Source of the DNA: DATKYQ01 sp964640665
Lineage (GTDB): Bacteria > Myxococcota > B64-G9
Assembly: GCA_964640665.1 (NCBI GenBank)
Contig: CAZXHT010000019.1
Location: forward strand, 1-64,000
Length of the DNA: 64,000 bases
Reading direction: 5' to 3'
The position numbers and the translations under genes were made by a program. The notes beneath the pieces were generated by a model. That model had not been told where the DNA came from. It was given only the letters and a program-made list of their open reading frames with translations, and did no database searches. The first letter of the stretch is position 1. Each line of letters starts with the position of its first letter. Below, one piece after another: positions 16,682-25,610 of this stretch.

Positions 16682-17821
16682 CGCCTGCGAGATTTCCCGC
16701 TCGCCGCCTGCGCCTCGCCCGGTTGGCTCGCATGTACTGAGGTAGTTCGAGATGCGCCGGTATTCCCGTTCGGAGTCGGCGGCCAGGGCGTGGTAGCTTT
16801 CCTCGACATCGATATCGATTGCCGGACCCACCTCGCGGCCGACCGCCAGAATGCCGCGCGCACCGATCATCGTCGAGCCGGTGAACTCCACGTCTTTTTG
16901 GCCTAGAAACAAGCGAAAGGGCCAGGACAGCCAGCGGCCGGCGCGGTGCGTGAGTCGAGCCAGGCTGGCCGCTGCCATGCTTGGCAACAAGTTGAGCATG
17001 CCGCGCAGAAACCGGAACCAGCCGTTTACCTTGATCGAGTATGCCAGGATTGCCCTGGCTATCAAAACCCATTTGCGCCAGTTGACCGATCCGTCCTGTT
17101 TGAGTAGCCAGCGGTTCTCGTAGAGATCGGCAGCCAGTGCGTATATCTCCGGGTTGATCATCAGCGGGCGGAAGAGGAACAGGTTGGAGAACCTGACGGA
17201 GAAGGAGCGAAAAGGAATGGCGCCCAACTTCCACTTGTCGAGGGCCGACTGTTCACCGATGACCGACATCATCTTTGCTAGACCGCGATGGTCGCTAAGG
17301 CCGATCACGACGGCGGCATTGCCCGGATCGCGGTCGAGAAAACGGTCGATGTCGGAGGACTCAAGAAAAGGCAAGTCCGAGGTCACCGCCAGGACGGGCA
17401 CCGTTCGCGACTCGGGAACGCGCCGCTGGTAATCGGCCACGGCAGAGGGATCGAGCCGCGGGCAATCGGGACTACCCAGGTTCCTGTGCGGTAGCAGGTT
17501 AAGAAAAAAGGCCCGGTAGCCGTTTTCAACCAGGTTTTCCCCCTCGGACACGATGTGAATCCGCCCGGGCTCTTCGCGCAGCAACGGTTCGAGTGCCTGT
17601 TCGAGCTTCTCGCTATCGCCAACCACGAAGACACTGCCGACCCGCCCGGAGCCCAGGGTGGCACGCACAACTTTACGAACCAGGGGCTCGCCTCCCAACT
17701 CCAGGTAGGGTTTGGGCAGCTTGCGCCCGCCAACCATCATTTCCAGCGAACCGCGCGAGCCGGCCAAGACGACAGCGTCGACGATCTCGTTAGCTGCTGA
17801 TTTGGAACTTGACATGGCCAT
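16646..17821 (-). CDS. NTP-transferase-domain protein (MobA/GlmU-like nucleotidyltransferase)
   Basis: 391 residues. It starts with a nucleotidyltransferase signature A-V-V-L-A-G-S-R-G followed by KLPKPYLELGGEPLVRKV, and contains LAVTSDLPFLE, the metal-binding Asp region of the MobA-like fold. This fold transfers a nucleotide to a sugar phosphate or molybdopterin. The G-x-R-G-S loop is less Lys/Arg-rich than in MobA, and the long C-terminal half (about 230-391) with two hydrophobic stretches is not part of MobA, so the substrate is unknown. ATG 17821 and ATG 17815 are both possible starts, neither with a clear ribosome site. It overlaps the converging surface-protein gene tail to tail by 36 bp. 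Confidence 0.7.
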   Translation of the reverse strand: MAMSSSKSAANEIVDAVVLAGSRGSLEMMVGGRKLPKPYLELGGEPLVRKVVRATLGSGRVGSVFVVGDSEKLEQALEPLLREEPGRIHIVSEGENLVENGYRAFFLNLLPHRNLGSPDCPRLDPSAVADYQRRVPESRTVPVLAVTSDLPFLESSDIDRFLDRDPGNAAVVIGLSDHRGLAKMMSVIGEQSALDKWKLGAIPFRSFSVRFSNLFLFRPLMINPEIYALAADLYENRWLLKQDGSVNWRKWVLIARAILAYSIKVNGWFRFLRGMLNLLPSMAAASLARLTHRAGRWLSWPFRLFLGQKDVEFTGSTMIGARGILAVGREVGPAIDIDVEESYHALAADSEREYRRISNYLSTCEPTGRGAGGEREISQASGATPDDQQQE

Positions 17822-17938
17822 CGTGTGCGTTCACAATCTGTACCTGCTTGCCGGGCAGAGTAACGGATATCAGACATGGGTTGCCCGCGCAAGGCGAACG
17901 GAGAAATCAACGGGTGGAGAAAAGGGTCTGCTTGCATC

Positions 17939-18130
17939 ATGTCCTGGACGATCCAACTGGTTTCGCTCTTCATCTTTCTGGCTTATTCGCTGGCTTATGC
18001 CCTGTTCGTGGCCTGGGTCTCCGAGCGGGCCGACGAAAACCATCCCCGGCGCCCGATGCGCAGAGCAACCATGGCGCTTGGGGCCGGGTTGCTCCTGCCA
18101 GGCTTCCTGCTGCTCGTTTCTTTATGCTAA
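17939..18130 (+). CDS. Small two-helix membrane protein
   Basis: 63 residues from ATG 17939. Hydrophobic helix 1 (about 5-26), a charged loop with ERADENHPRRP, and hydrophobic helix 2 (about 43-61). No family recognised. It fills the otherwise empty 342-bp gap between two genes read leftward and is the only plausible coding content there. An AAGGG lies 12 bases upstream, too far for a good ribosome site. An upstream in-frame ATG at 17876 adds a polar stretch and looks less likely. Confidence 0.45.
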   Translation: MSWTIQLVSLFIFLAYSLAYALFVAWVSERADENHPRRPMRRATMALGAGLLLPGFLLLVSLC

Positions 18131-18163
18131 AACCGGTATTCCGCAAGACGACATCGATTCACT

Positions 18164-18931
18164 TCAGAACATCAGAACCGTCAGGAAGTAGTCGAGAATC
18201 ATGATGCTCACCGAGCCGATCACCACTGCCTGGGTGGTGGCGCCGCCGACTCCGCGCGCGCCGCCCTCGGCCCGGTAGCCCTTGTAGCAACTCACCAGCG
18301 AGACGAATCCTCCGAAGACGGCCGCCTTTACCAGGCCCGAGATCACGTCGTGGGCATCTACGTACCAGCTGATCTTGGCCAGGAAGTTGCCCGGGTCGAC
18401 GCCCCACATGTTTATAGCCACCAGGTACGATCCGCAGACCCCGACCAGATTGAAGATCATCGCCAGCAGAGGGAACATGATCAGCGCAGCCAGGAAACGC
18501 GGTACGAAGAGGTACTGCACCGGGTTGACGGCCATCGAAGCCAGGGCGTCGATCTGTTCGGTTACCCGCATGGTGCCCAGTTCGGTGGCCATTGCCGAGC
18601 CGGCCCGCCCGGTGATCATCAGCGAGGCCAGCACCGGTGAGAGCTCGCGGGTTAAAGCCAGGGTCACGGTGGCCCCGACCATGCTCTCCATGTTGAACAT
18701 TGAGAAAGCATACAGGCTCTGCAAGGTGAAGACGGCGCCTGCGAAGGTTCCTGTCAAAATAATGATGAACAGCGAGCCGACTCCGATGAAGTCAAGCTGC
18801 TGAACCAGCAGGCCCGGCCGGAATGGAGGTAAAAAGCAGTAGAAGATGGTCCCCAGCGAGAGGATGACGAAGTTGCCGACGCCGGTCACCTTCGAGACAA
18901 GGTAGCCGACGGTGTTTTTGGGTTTTGTCAT
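18164..18931 (-). CDS. mlaE: MlaE-type ABC transporter permease
   Basis: 255 residues with about five membrane helices and the MlaE/YrbE permease signature: GSLFIIILTGTFAGAVFTLQ, then TRELSPVLASLMITGRAGSAMATELGTMRVTEQIDAL. In the Mla and MCE systems this permease works with an ATPase (MlaF) and an MCE substrate-binding protein (MlaD) to move phospholipids between inner and outer membranes. Neither partner is adjacent here: downstream lies a small membrane gene and upstream a divergent GT-C enzyme. ATG 18931 gives full length. It may be co-expressed with partners elsewhere. Confidence 0.9.
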   Translation of the reverse strand: MTKPKNTVGYLVSKVTGVGNFVILSLGTIFYCFLPPFRPGLLVQQLDFIGVGSLFIIILTGTFAGAVFTLQSLYAFSMFNMESMVGATVTLALTRELSPVLASLMITGRAGSAMATELGTMRVTEQIDALASMAVNPVQYLFVPRFLAALIMFPLLAMIFNLVGVCGSYLVAINMWGVDPGNFLAKISWYVDAHDVISGLVKAAVFGGFVSLVSCYKGYRAEGGARGVGGATTQAVVIGSVSIMILDYFLTVLMF

Positions 18932-19018
18932 GCCATCGTCGATACTATCCCGCCCTGGCGGCCGGTCAAGCGTTATCGGTGCCTGTACATCATCTGTCCG
19001 GATGGTTATGCTGGTTCA

Positions 19019-20608
19019 ATGTTTGTCGTTATTGGCTGCGCGCTTCTATTGCTCGGGCTGGTCGCAAGCGGCTCTGTCTGCGCCATACGGTTCGTGCGCG
19101 CAACAGCCGCCGGAAAGTCGTCTGCTTTCGGGCTGCGAGCGTTGCTTGTGGTCGTTGGCTTGCTGGCAGCCGTTTTTGTCGCCGGCTGGCTGCGCTTCTG
19201 CCTGGTGCCCGCCCACCACGTGATGTACGTCGACGAACCCTGGTATCTGGAGATCGCCGCTAAGATCTCGGTGGGTGAGCGTCCAGAGTTGTGCAGGGCA
19301 ACCTGGACCGGTCGCGAGTGCGAGGCCTTTCCCAAGTCGCAAGGATGGCCCACGCTGCTGGCCGGAGCCTTCCTGATCGGAGGACGCTCTGAGACAACGG
19401 CTTTTACTACGACCCGCCTGCTGGGAATTCTGACGGTGCTGCTGGCCGCGGCAGGCGCACGATTGCTGGGGGGGAAGACGCGCCACGTTCTCGCGGCGGC
19501 CGCGCTTGCCGCGATATTCCCATCACACGTGGCTTGGTCGGCCACGGCTGAGACCGCAGTACCCGCTGCGGCATGTCTGCTGGCCGGTTTGTGCGGCAGC
19601 CTGCTCTTCACCCGTTGCGGTGGAGTATGCGCGGGCTTGCTGGCGATTTCGGGGCTGGGTCTCGCGGCTGCGATTCGCCCGGAACTACTGACGGCCGCGA
19701 TCCTGGCCGGGGCGGTCGTCTTTTTCATCCGCCGGCCCGGATGGAAGGCAAGCCTGGCCGCGGGCGCCGGACTGCTGGTGGCCGTGCTGGCGGCGGTGCC
19801 AATGTGGAGTCTCAACCGCGGGATATATGACGGAATCTTCTTGACGCCAACTAACCTGCCGCGGAGCCTGATGGTGCTCATGGATTCCACGAGCTACGGG
19901 GCGGCTGACTTGTTTTTACTTGCCCTGGGCTTGACCGGCGCCGCGGCCGCGTTTTTGAAGCGCGGTCGGCGATGGACGGCGTCGGTACCGCTGGCCGCGG
20001 GAGTAGTCTCCTTGCTGGCAGTCCTGATGTTCGAGCTCTTCCAGGAAAGAATGATGATTGCCCCGCTGGCGGCCTTGTTGCCATTTGCGGGTTTTTCCGG
20101 CGACCTGATACCGGTTGGCCATGGAAGTTTGTGGAGCAAGCTGCCGGCCATTGCGACCGGCTGTCTTGTCGGCTGCGCGCTGTGGTTGTTTTATCCGGGC
20201 CTCGAACGCGCTTCGCGACCTCCCGAGACACAGTTGCTTCAGACGCGGATGGCAAGCTCGCTGGAGAGTGCCCGGCTGCCGCCCGATGCGCTGGTGTTGG
20301 CCGAACACCCCAGCGTGCTGGCATTGTCCGGCGACCTGGAGGTCATGGCCACAGGGTACGCATTGGCCGCGGGGTCCGGGCGCCTGGTCGAGACGATCCG
20401 GCGGCGCCCCGTTTTCTTGCTGCGCGACATGTATTGCGAGCCGGGCTTCGAGGGCAATGATGGGATCGCCTCCTGCGGGCGCGTGCTGGCCGGTTTTGAA
20501 CTGGAGCCGTTCATGACGATTGGCCTGCACGAGCGCAGCTACGGGCTTTACCGGCTGGTTTGTCACGCTTTACCAATCCCTGGAAAACGACGACCGCTTG
20601 GGTTATAG
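19019..20608 (+). CDS. GT-C fold membrane glycosyltransferase
   Basis: 529 residues, about ten or more membrane helices. After helix 2 comes H-V-M-Y-V-D-E-P-W-Y-L-E (about residues 67-78), the acidic first-loop motif of GT-C enzymes using lipid-linked sugars. A soluble C-terminal part from about 400 contains LVLAEHPSVLAL and follows the last helix. Donor and acceptor are unknown. It differs clearly from the GT-C enzyme at 348-1880. ATG 19019 has no strong ribosome site. The stop lies 8 bp before the next gene, so it is probably co-transcribed with the PilZ genes downstream. Confidence 0.75.
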   Translation: MFVVIGCALLLLGLVASGSVCAIRFVRATAAGKSSAFGLRALLVVVGLLAAVFVAGWLRFCLVPAHHVMYVDEPWYLEIAAKISVGERPELCRATWTGRECEAFPKSQGWPTLLAGAFLIGGRSETTAFTTTRLLGILTVLLAAAGARLLGGKTRHVLAAAALAAIFPSHVAWSATAETAVPAAACLLAGLCGSLLFTRCGGVCAGLLAISGLGLAAAIRPELLTAAILAGAVVFFIRRPGWKASLAAGAGLLVAVLAAVPMWSLNRGIYDGIFLTPTNLPRSLMVLMDSTSYGAADLFLLALGLTGAAAAFLKRGRRWTASVPLAAGVVSLLAVLMFELFQERMMIAPLAALLPFAGFSGDLIPVGHGSLWSKLPAIATGCLVGCALWLFYPGLERASRPPETQLLQTRMASSLESARLPPDALVLAEHPSVLALSGDLEVMATGYALAAGSGRLVETIRRRPVFLLRDMYCEPGFEGNDGIASCGRVLAGFELEPFMTIGLHERSYGLYRLVCHALPIPGKRRPLGL

Positions 20609-20616
20609 TCCTGGCC

Positions 20617-22596
20617 ATGGCGACGCTGGGCGAGGATCGGATCATCCATTACGCATCAGAGGCGGAGTTTCTCGACCAATACGACTCCCACATCTCGCAG
20701 GGCGGGTTCTACCTCGAAAGCCCGAGCGAGTGGCCGTTGCGCACGCCCGTCGAACTGGGAGTGCAGATCGGGACAACCGACACCGGAGTGCGCATCGAGG
20801 CCGAAGTGGTCTACTGCGGAAAGGGCAAGGTGGGCCTGCAAATTGCGCCCGCCTCGGAGGCCACCGCGGCCATGGCCGAGCTGGCCGAACAACTCAGGGG
20901 CGGGCCGATCCTTACCGACGACGGCGTCGTCAGCTACGGATCGGTCACCGCCTTCCTGGCCGACTTCGAGGCAAACGTCGCCACGGGCGGTTTCTATGCT
21001 ACTTCGACGGGCGACTGGCAAGTTGGCGAGCTTCTGCAGTTTACGCTCCAGGTCGGCGGTGTCGAGGCGGATTTGCCCTTCCGGGCCAAGACGGTCATGT
21101 CTCAGAGCGGCATGGTCAGCCTGCAAATCGAATCGACGCGCGAGAACATCTCGGCTATTAACGGTTTGGTCGTCGGGCTGCGCAAGCAGCGCAAAGAAGA
21201 GATCGAATCGCTGGCCGCGAGAAAAAGAGAGCAAGAACAGGCAGAAGAGCATGCCAAATCCCTGAAAGAGAGCTTGCAGCCGCCTGGGCCGGCCCTGCAT
21301 GCGTTCCAGGGAATCGCCACCGCCTCGCGCGACAAAGAGGAGTTCGAATCGATTGGGCCGGTTCAGTTTGGCGACCAGGACGGCCAGACTGTGACTCTCT
21401 TCGAGTTGATCGCCACACTGACCGCGGTCGGCCGGGGCAGCCGCGTGTTGATCGAATCCAACGGCGACAGGATGACCTTTCGCTTCAATGCCCAGGGGGA
21501 GCTGTGCGAATTCGAGGGACCGCGGTCGGAGGTGGAGTTTTTGAAGCGCCTGGTCAAGGCGCGCTTCATAGACGACGGTGTCGCGGACAAACTGCGCGCA
21601 CAGCTTGGCGGAACAAGGAAGGCCGGAGAGCTGGCGCTTGAACAGGGTGTCGTCACCGCACACCAGGTCTCGATCGTCTTTTGCGACCAGGTGATCGACG
21701 CTTTTGAGAAGTGCCGCTCGCGTGGCCAGGTTCGTTTCCTGCTCGATCCCGAGCCGGTCGAGTTGAAGGACGGGCTGCCCTTCGAGAGAATCATCATCCC
21801 CTGGCTGGAGCGTGCCCTGGCGGCTCTGGATGCGGCGATAGTGAAAACCATGCTGCGGCCCATATGGGAAAGCACTCCCAGGTTGAGCCGAGAGCCTCCC
21901 TTTACCCTTGCCCGACTCGATCTCGACGATCACGGCTATCGCTTCGCCCAGCGTTTCGACGGCAGCCTGACGCTCAAGAAGAGCCTGGCCGGAATGGACA
22001 AGAAGCTGCGCGACAAGTCGGTTCGCCTGGTATTGTCGCTGCTCGCCTTGGGAACGCTTGAAGTCGAGTTCACGAACGAGGCAAAAGCAGACAAGCCGCA
22101 GCGTGCCCGGGATAGTACTCGCGCTTCGCCTCCACGGGATACGACGCCGGCCGACGATCAAGCCGCTGAACTCGGGGAAGAGCTGGCCAGGTTAGAGGAA
22201 TGCGGTCTGTTCGACAGACTCGGAGTTCACTGGAGCGCCCACCCCCGCATGTTCGTCACCGCCATGCAAGAGCTGTCCCGGCATTTTGGGCCGAGCGGCG
22301 AATTGGCGCAGTCATCCGCCGGCCTGGCTGAACTGTGCCTGCGACGATTGCAGATGGCCAAGCAGGCTTTCGAGGTGCTGACCAATCCGCAGCGGAGGAT
22401 GGAGCAGCGTAGTCAGGAAGTGTCCATTGCCATGCGCTCACAGTCGGCCAAGTTGATGTTCAGCAAGGCCGAGCAGAAACTCAACCAGCAAGAGATCTCC
22501 GAGGCCGTCGAGTTGATCGAGATGGCCGTCGAGCTGGATCCACGCCCCGAGTACAAGACCCGGCTGGCGACCGTGCGCAGGTACTACAAGAAATGA
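20617..22596 (+). CDS. PilZ-like / PATAN-like / J-domain-like regulatory protein
   Basis: 659 residues. Two PilZ-like TIGR02266-type units (about 1-90 and 100-180) each carry the G-G-F-Y motif (ISQGGFYLES, VATGGFYATS) but lack the Arg-rich loop of c-di-GMP binders. A charged helix (about 190-225) leads to a region (about 260-480) reminiscent of DUF4388/PATAN domains of two-component proteins. The C-terminus has a J-domain-like helical unit (LFDRLGVHWSAHPRMF, AKQAFEVLTNPQRR) without the HPD motif, then one TPR-like helix pair. I infer a cytoplasmic signalling scaffold. An upstream in-frame ATG (20560) lies inside the glycosyltransferase gene; 20617 is chosen. It overlaps the next PilZ gene by 4 bp. 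Confidence 0.7.
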   Translation: MATLGEDRIIHYASEAEFLDQYDSHISQGGFYLESPSEWPLRTPVELGVQIGTTDTGVRIEAEVVYCGKGKVGLQIAPASEATAAMAELAEQLRGGPILTDDGVVSYGSVTAFLADFEANVATGGFYATSTGDWQVGELLQFTLQVGGVEADLPFRAKTVMSQSGMVSLQIESTRENISAINGLVVGLRKQRKEEIESLAARKREQEQAEEHAKSLKESLQPPGPALHAFQGIATASRDKEEFESIGPVQFGDQDGQTVTLFELIATLTAVGRGSRVLIESNGDRMTFRFNAQGELCEFEGPRSEVEFLKRLVKARFIDDGVADKLRAQLGGTRKAGELALEQGVVTAHQVSIVFCDQVIDAFEKCRSRGQVRFLLDPEPVELKDGLPFERIIIPWLERALAALDAAIVKTMLRPIWESTPRLSREPPFTLARLDLDDHGYRFAQRFDGSLTLKKSLAGMDKKLRDKSVRLVLSLLALGTLEVEFTNEAKADKPQRARDSTRASPPRDTTPADDQAAELGEELARLEECGLFDRLGVHWSAHPRMFVTAMQELSRHFGPSGELAQSSAGLAELCLRRLQMAKQAFEVLTNPQRRMEQRSQEVSIAMRSQSAKLMFSKAEQKLNQQEISEAVELIEMAVELDPRPEYKTRLATVRRYYKK

Positions 22597-23816
22597 TGCT
22601 CGTGCGCCCAGGCAACGGACTTCGGGCCGCAGCGCCGAACTCTTTCGACGGTCTGTTACTGGCCTTCGAGTCATTAAACGAGCGCAAGCGGCTCGACCAG
22701 CAGAGTCTTTCCAAGACCGAGAAGGCCCGCTGGCGAATGATGCGCTGCCAGATCGAAGAAGCCCTCTTCCAGCAGGTCCGCGATCCGGCCACCGACACGC
22801 GTGAGTTCCTCAGGGTGCCCATCTCGCTAAAGGTATGTTACGGCGCGGGCGGAAAAAAGCGCGAGAGCTACTTGACCGTCCTGGGCGAGGGAGGGTTGTT
22901 CATCGCCGATAGCGACCCCGAACCGCTTGGCAGCCGCTTGCGGATCGAAGGTTACCCGGTCGGCCGGGGAGCGCCTTTTCGCGTGCTGGGTGAAGTGGTC
23001 TGGTCACAGGGAAAAGGCAGACCGCTGGACTGTGGCATGGGCATCAAGTTCGTCGACCTGGATGATAACGAGCGACGACTGGTCAATGCCTTGGTGGACG
23101 ACCGTGTTCGCCAGGGCTTGCTGGAGCGCCGGCGTTTCGCCCGTATCGACACGCGGCTGGAGGTGGCTCTTACACACGCCTCTTCCAGCATCAGCGCTTT
23201 AACCCACGACTTGTGTATTGGGGGAATGTTCGTGACCTGTGATCTGCCGGCCCCGGTTGGTGCCAGGCTGGGGTACAAGCTGTCGGTGCCGGGCGGTCTG
23301 CCGACCGACGAGGGCACGGCAGAGGTTGTACACCGTACCGAGAAGACCGCGCAGGGCGCCGGGCAGGGAATAGGGCTGGCCTTCATCCAGCCCGGCCTGG
23401 AAAACGAGCACGTCATCCGCAGCTACATGCGGCGGCGTGTCGCGGGCGAGATACGCCATCCTAACGACGAGCCCCGGCGGCACGCGCGCCTGATTCGCAG
23501 AACCAAGGTTCGCTTCCAGGCCGAGAACGGTTTTGGAACAAGCGACGCGCGTGACATCGGTTGCGGGGGTATTTTCCTGCAGAGCCGCATGCCGCCCTCG
23601 CTGGGCAGCCGGATAGAGATGAGCCTGGTGGACCCCTACACGTTGAAGACGTTGGAGATGTCGGGTAAGGTCGTCAGGGTGATCCAACCCGATCCCCGTA
23701 ATCCGAGCAGCGTGCCGGGCGTGGGAGTGGCGGCGGATCCGCGCGACACGGCCTCGATGGATCTGCTGCGTGAAATCCTTACCAACTTGGCGGAGATGGA
23801 GACATTCCCCGCATGA
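22593..23816 (+). CDS. Triple PilZ-domain protein (paralogue)
   Basis: 407 residues with the same three-PilZ layout as the protein at 6613-7818, including the lead-in helix (LAFESLNERKRLDQQSLS against the other's LEAFEDLNARKREDPQSLS). Domain two begins RRRFARIDT and domain three RRHARLIRRTKVRF. D/N-x-S-x-x-G-like motifs appear as DLCIGGMFV and DIGCGGIFL, where the usual Ser is replaced by Cys or Gly, so ligand binding may be weakened. It probably arose by duplication. Start ATG 22593 or ATG 22596, overlapping the previous stop (ATGATG). Cytoplasmic; role inferred as c-di-GMP-linked output. Confidence 0.85.
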   Translation: MMLVRPGNGLRAAAPNSFDGLLLAFESLNERKRLDQQSLSKTEKARWRMMRCQIEEALFQQVRDPATDTREFLRVPISLKVCYGAGGKKRESYLTVLGEGGLFIADSDPEPLGSRLRIEGYPVGRGAPFRVLGEVVWSQGKGRPLDCGMGIKFVDLDDNERRLVNALVDDRVRQGLLERRRFARIDTRLEVALTHASSSISALTHDLCIGGMFVTCDLPAPVGARLGYKLSVPGGLPTDEGTAEVVHRTEKTAQGAGQGIGLAFIQPGLENEHVIRSYMRRRVAGEIRHPNDEPRRHARLIRRTKVRFQAENGFGTSDARDIGCGGIFLQSRMPPSLGSRIEMSLVDPYTLKTLEMSGKVVRVIQPDPRNPSSVPGVGVAADPRDTASMDLLREILTNLAEMETFPA

Positions 23817-23838
23817 AAAGTGCGCGTCGAGACGGGTG

Positions 23839-24264
23839 CTAGAGCTTGTCCGGCCTGGTTTCCTTGATCGACGAGAGACCCGTTCCGGTGCAGAAATCGA
23901 AGATCACGTTTCCGATTTGGATTGTGTCTTCGTCGTGCAGGACTGCCGAGTGAACTCTTACGCCGTTGAGGTGAACCCCGTTACGGCTGTTCAGATCGAT
24001 GCAGGAGTACTCCCCGTTGACTTTCTTTAAAAGCAAGTGTTTCCGGGAAACCTGTTCGGAGTCGATCCTTATATCCGCTTCCGGGGAGCGTCCCACGACG
24101 GCGGTATCCTCGGAGAGAATGAAATCCCGGGGCGCACCCGGGCCTTCGACCTGGCTGAGGATCACGACTCGCGGCAGCGACCTCGAAGGGGTGACGCAGA
24201 CTTCGGTCTCCCGCGTTACTTCCCCCTCGTCATTCCAGTCAAGCGGCTCGTCCATCTTGCTCAT
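23839..24264 (-). CDS. FHA-domain protein
   Basis: 141 residues. A short acidic N-terminus precedes one forkhead-associated domain (about 45-125), with the phosphothreonine-binding landmarks VVGRSPEADIRI, QVSRKHLLL and DLNSRNGVHLNG. It should bind pThr peptides made by Hanks-type Ser/Thr kinases, which are common in myxobacteria; no kinase lies in this window. ATG 24264 is preceded by GGGAG. A small membrane gene lies just upstream on the same strand, suggesting a two-gene unit. It converges with the PilZ gene, with only 22 bp between. Confidence 0.9.
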   Translation of the reverse strand: MSKMDEPLDWNDEGEVTRETEVCVTPSRSLPRVVILSQVEGPGAPRDFILSEDTAVVGRSPEADIRIDSEQVSRKHLLLKKVNGEYSCIDLNSRNGVHLNGVRVHSAVLHDEDTIQIGNVIFDFCTGTGLSSIKETRPDKL

Positions 24265-24286
24265 GGCAAGCTCCCGGCACGGTGAT

Positions 24287-24475
24287 TCATGGGGTTACTC
24301 TGCCGGCGGCCGGGTCCTGCTCGTTCTGCTCCGTCACGGCCGGCGACGGGGGATGATCGGTCTCGCCCGAGTAACTATCTCCGACCTCGAGTTGTCCCAC
24401 CTGCCTTTTCATCATGTACAGCGCCACTCCCACCAGCAAGCAGGAAAGGACTAATATGGTCAGTATGCGGCGCAT
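24287..24475 (-). CDS. Small single-pass membrane protein
   Basis: 62 residues: MRRILTILVLSCLLVGVALYM forms one membrane helix or signal anchor, followed by a polar, Pro/Glu-rich tail. No family recognised. Start ATG 24475 is well supported by a perfect AGGAGG (24486-24481) with 5-base spacing. A longer reading from 24607 would overlap the divergent gene's start and lacks such a site. It lies 22 bp ahead of the FHA gene on the same strand, so the two are probably one transcript. Confidence 0.7.
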   Translation of the reverse strand: MRRILTILVLSCLLVGVALYMMKRQVGQLEVGDSYSGETDHPPSPAVTEQNEQDPAAGRVTP

Positions 24476-24593
24476 GGTTGCCTCCTGTGTGCCCTGGCCA
24501 GATTCTACCCCCGTTTGAACATACGATGCAATCTTGTCTCCGGGGCCGTCCAGTGCGATATTCAGATCGGCGGGGCGAAAGGCAAGCGAGGCA

Positions 24594-25610
24594 ATGGACG
24601 AGCACACGGTCGGAATCGCGGGTATCGGCAGTTACTTGCCGAAAAAAATCATCGATGCCTGGGAGGCGGTCAGGGGCACCGGGGTAAACCGCGAGAAGTT
24701 CGATCGCATCGGCTGCAAGCGACTGCACCAGGCAGGCCCGGGCGAAATGCCCAGCGACATGTCGATCGAGGCGAGCCGCCTGGCCCTCGATGACGCAGGG
24801 CTTACTCCCGCCGAGATCGACGTCATCATCTACACCGGCTCGGTCAAGGATCACACACGCTGGCAGGCGGCGGCCAAGATACAATACCAGCTCGGCTGCA
24901 AGAACGCCTATGGCTTCGACATCTACCAGGGCTGCAACGGCCAGAACATGGCCATGAACATCGGCCGCTCCATGATCAGCTCGGACCCGCACGTCAAGAC
25001 CGTGCTGATCACTTCCGGGGAACGCTTCGACAGCACCCTCGATCCTCCCATCCTGGGGCGCACCTACCTGTTCGGCGACGGCGGCAGCGCGGGAATTCTG
25101 AAACGCGACCATCCTGAATTCGTCATCATCTCGACCGCTTACAAGACCTGGGGTATTCACCACGGCAACTTCTGCGTGCCTGAAATCGGCGCCTTTTCGA
25201 AGCTGAGCATGGAGGTGGTCGAACGCGGCGGCCACCAACTGCAGATCTGGCGCCCCCTCTGCACAACCCGGGAGGAATTGCAAGAGTTCGGAGAACGCCT
25301 GATCGAGATTGCCGATCAGCTGATCGATAAAGCCTGTGCCCGGGCCGGCGTGACCCGCGACGAGATCGACTTCGTCGCCACCGTCAACGGTTCCAAGAGG
25401 CACAACAGCGTCTTTCTCGAACGCATGCGGCTTTCCGGGTGCAAGTCGAACATCGACTATATCGAGGAGTGTGCCCACATGGGCAGCACCGATACCTTCT
25501 ACAACCTGGATCGCGCCCGGCGTGAAGGGGAAGTCTCCAAGGGTGACCTGATCCTGTTCTACACGGGAGGAGCCGGCTACACCTGGGCGATCACTATGGT
25601 GCGCTACTGA
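24594..25610 (+). CDS. FabH-like 3-oxoacyl-ACP synthase III family protein
   Basis: 338 residues of the thiolase fold. The nucleophile is C114 in FDIYQGCNGQNMAM, and FGDGGSAGIL marks the usual Gly-rich segment. The two other active-site positions of FabH (His and Asn) are not in standard form: GSKRHNSVF and ECAHMGSTDT replace the usual H-Q-A-N and G-N-T-S segments. It should therefore condense or transfer acyl groups, but is probably not the housekeeping FabH, and no fab genes are adjacent. Start ATG 24594 is chosen over 24534 on the basis of homologue-like length. Its end overlaps the converging HAD gene by 7 bp. Confidence 0.8.
   Translation: MDEHTVGIAGIGSYLPKKIIDAWEAVRGTGVNREKFDRIGCKRLHQAGPGEMPSDMSIEASRLALDDAGLTPAEIDVIIYTGSVKDHTRWQAAAKIQYQLGCKNAYGFDIYQGCNGQNMAMNIGRSMISSDPHVKTVLITSGERFDSTLDPPILGRTYLFGDGGSAGILKRDHPEFVIISTAYKTWGIHHGNFCVPEIGAFSKLSMEVVERGGHQLQIWRPLCTTREELQEFGERLIEIADQLIDKACARAGVTRDEIDFVATVNGSKRHNSVFLERMRLSGCKSNIDYIEECAHMGSTDTFYNLDRARREGEVSKGDLILFYTGGAGYTWAITMVRY

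Noticed and set aside
20656..22161. 501-codon antisense frame inside the PilZ/PATAN-like gene
   Set aside because: Same reason: high GC creates long shadows; no domain.
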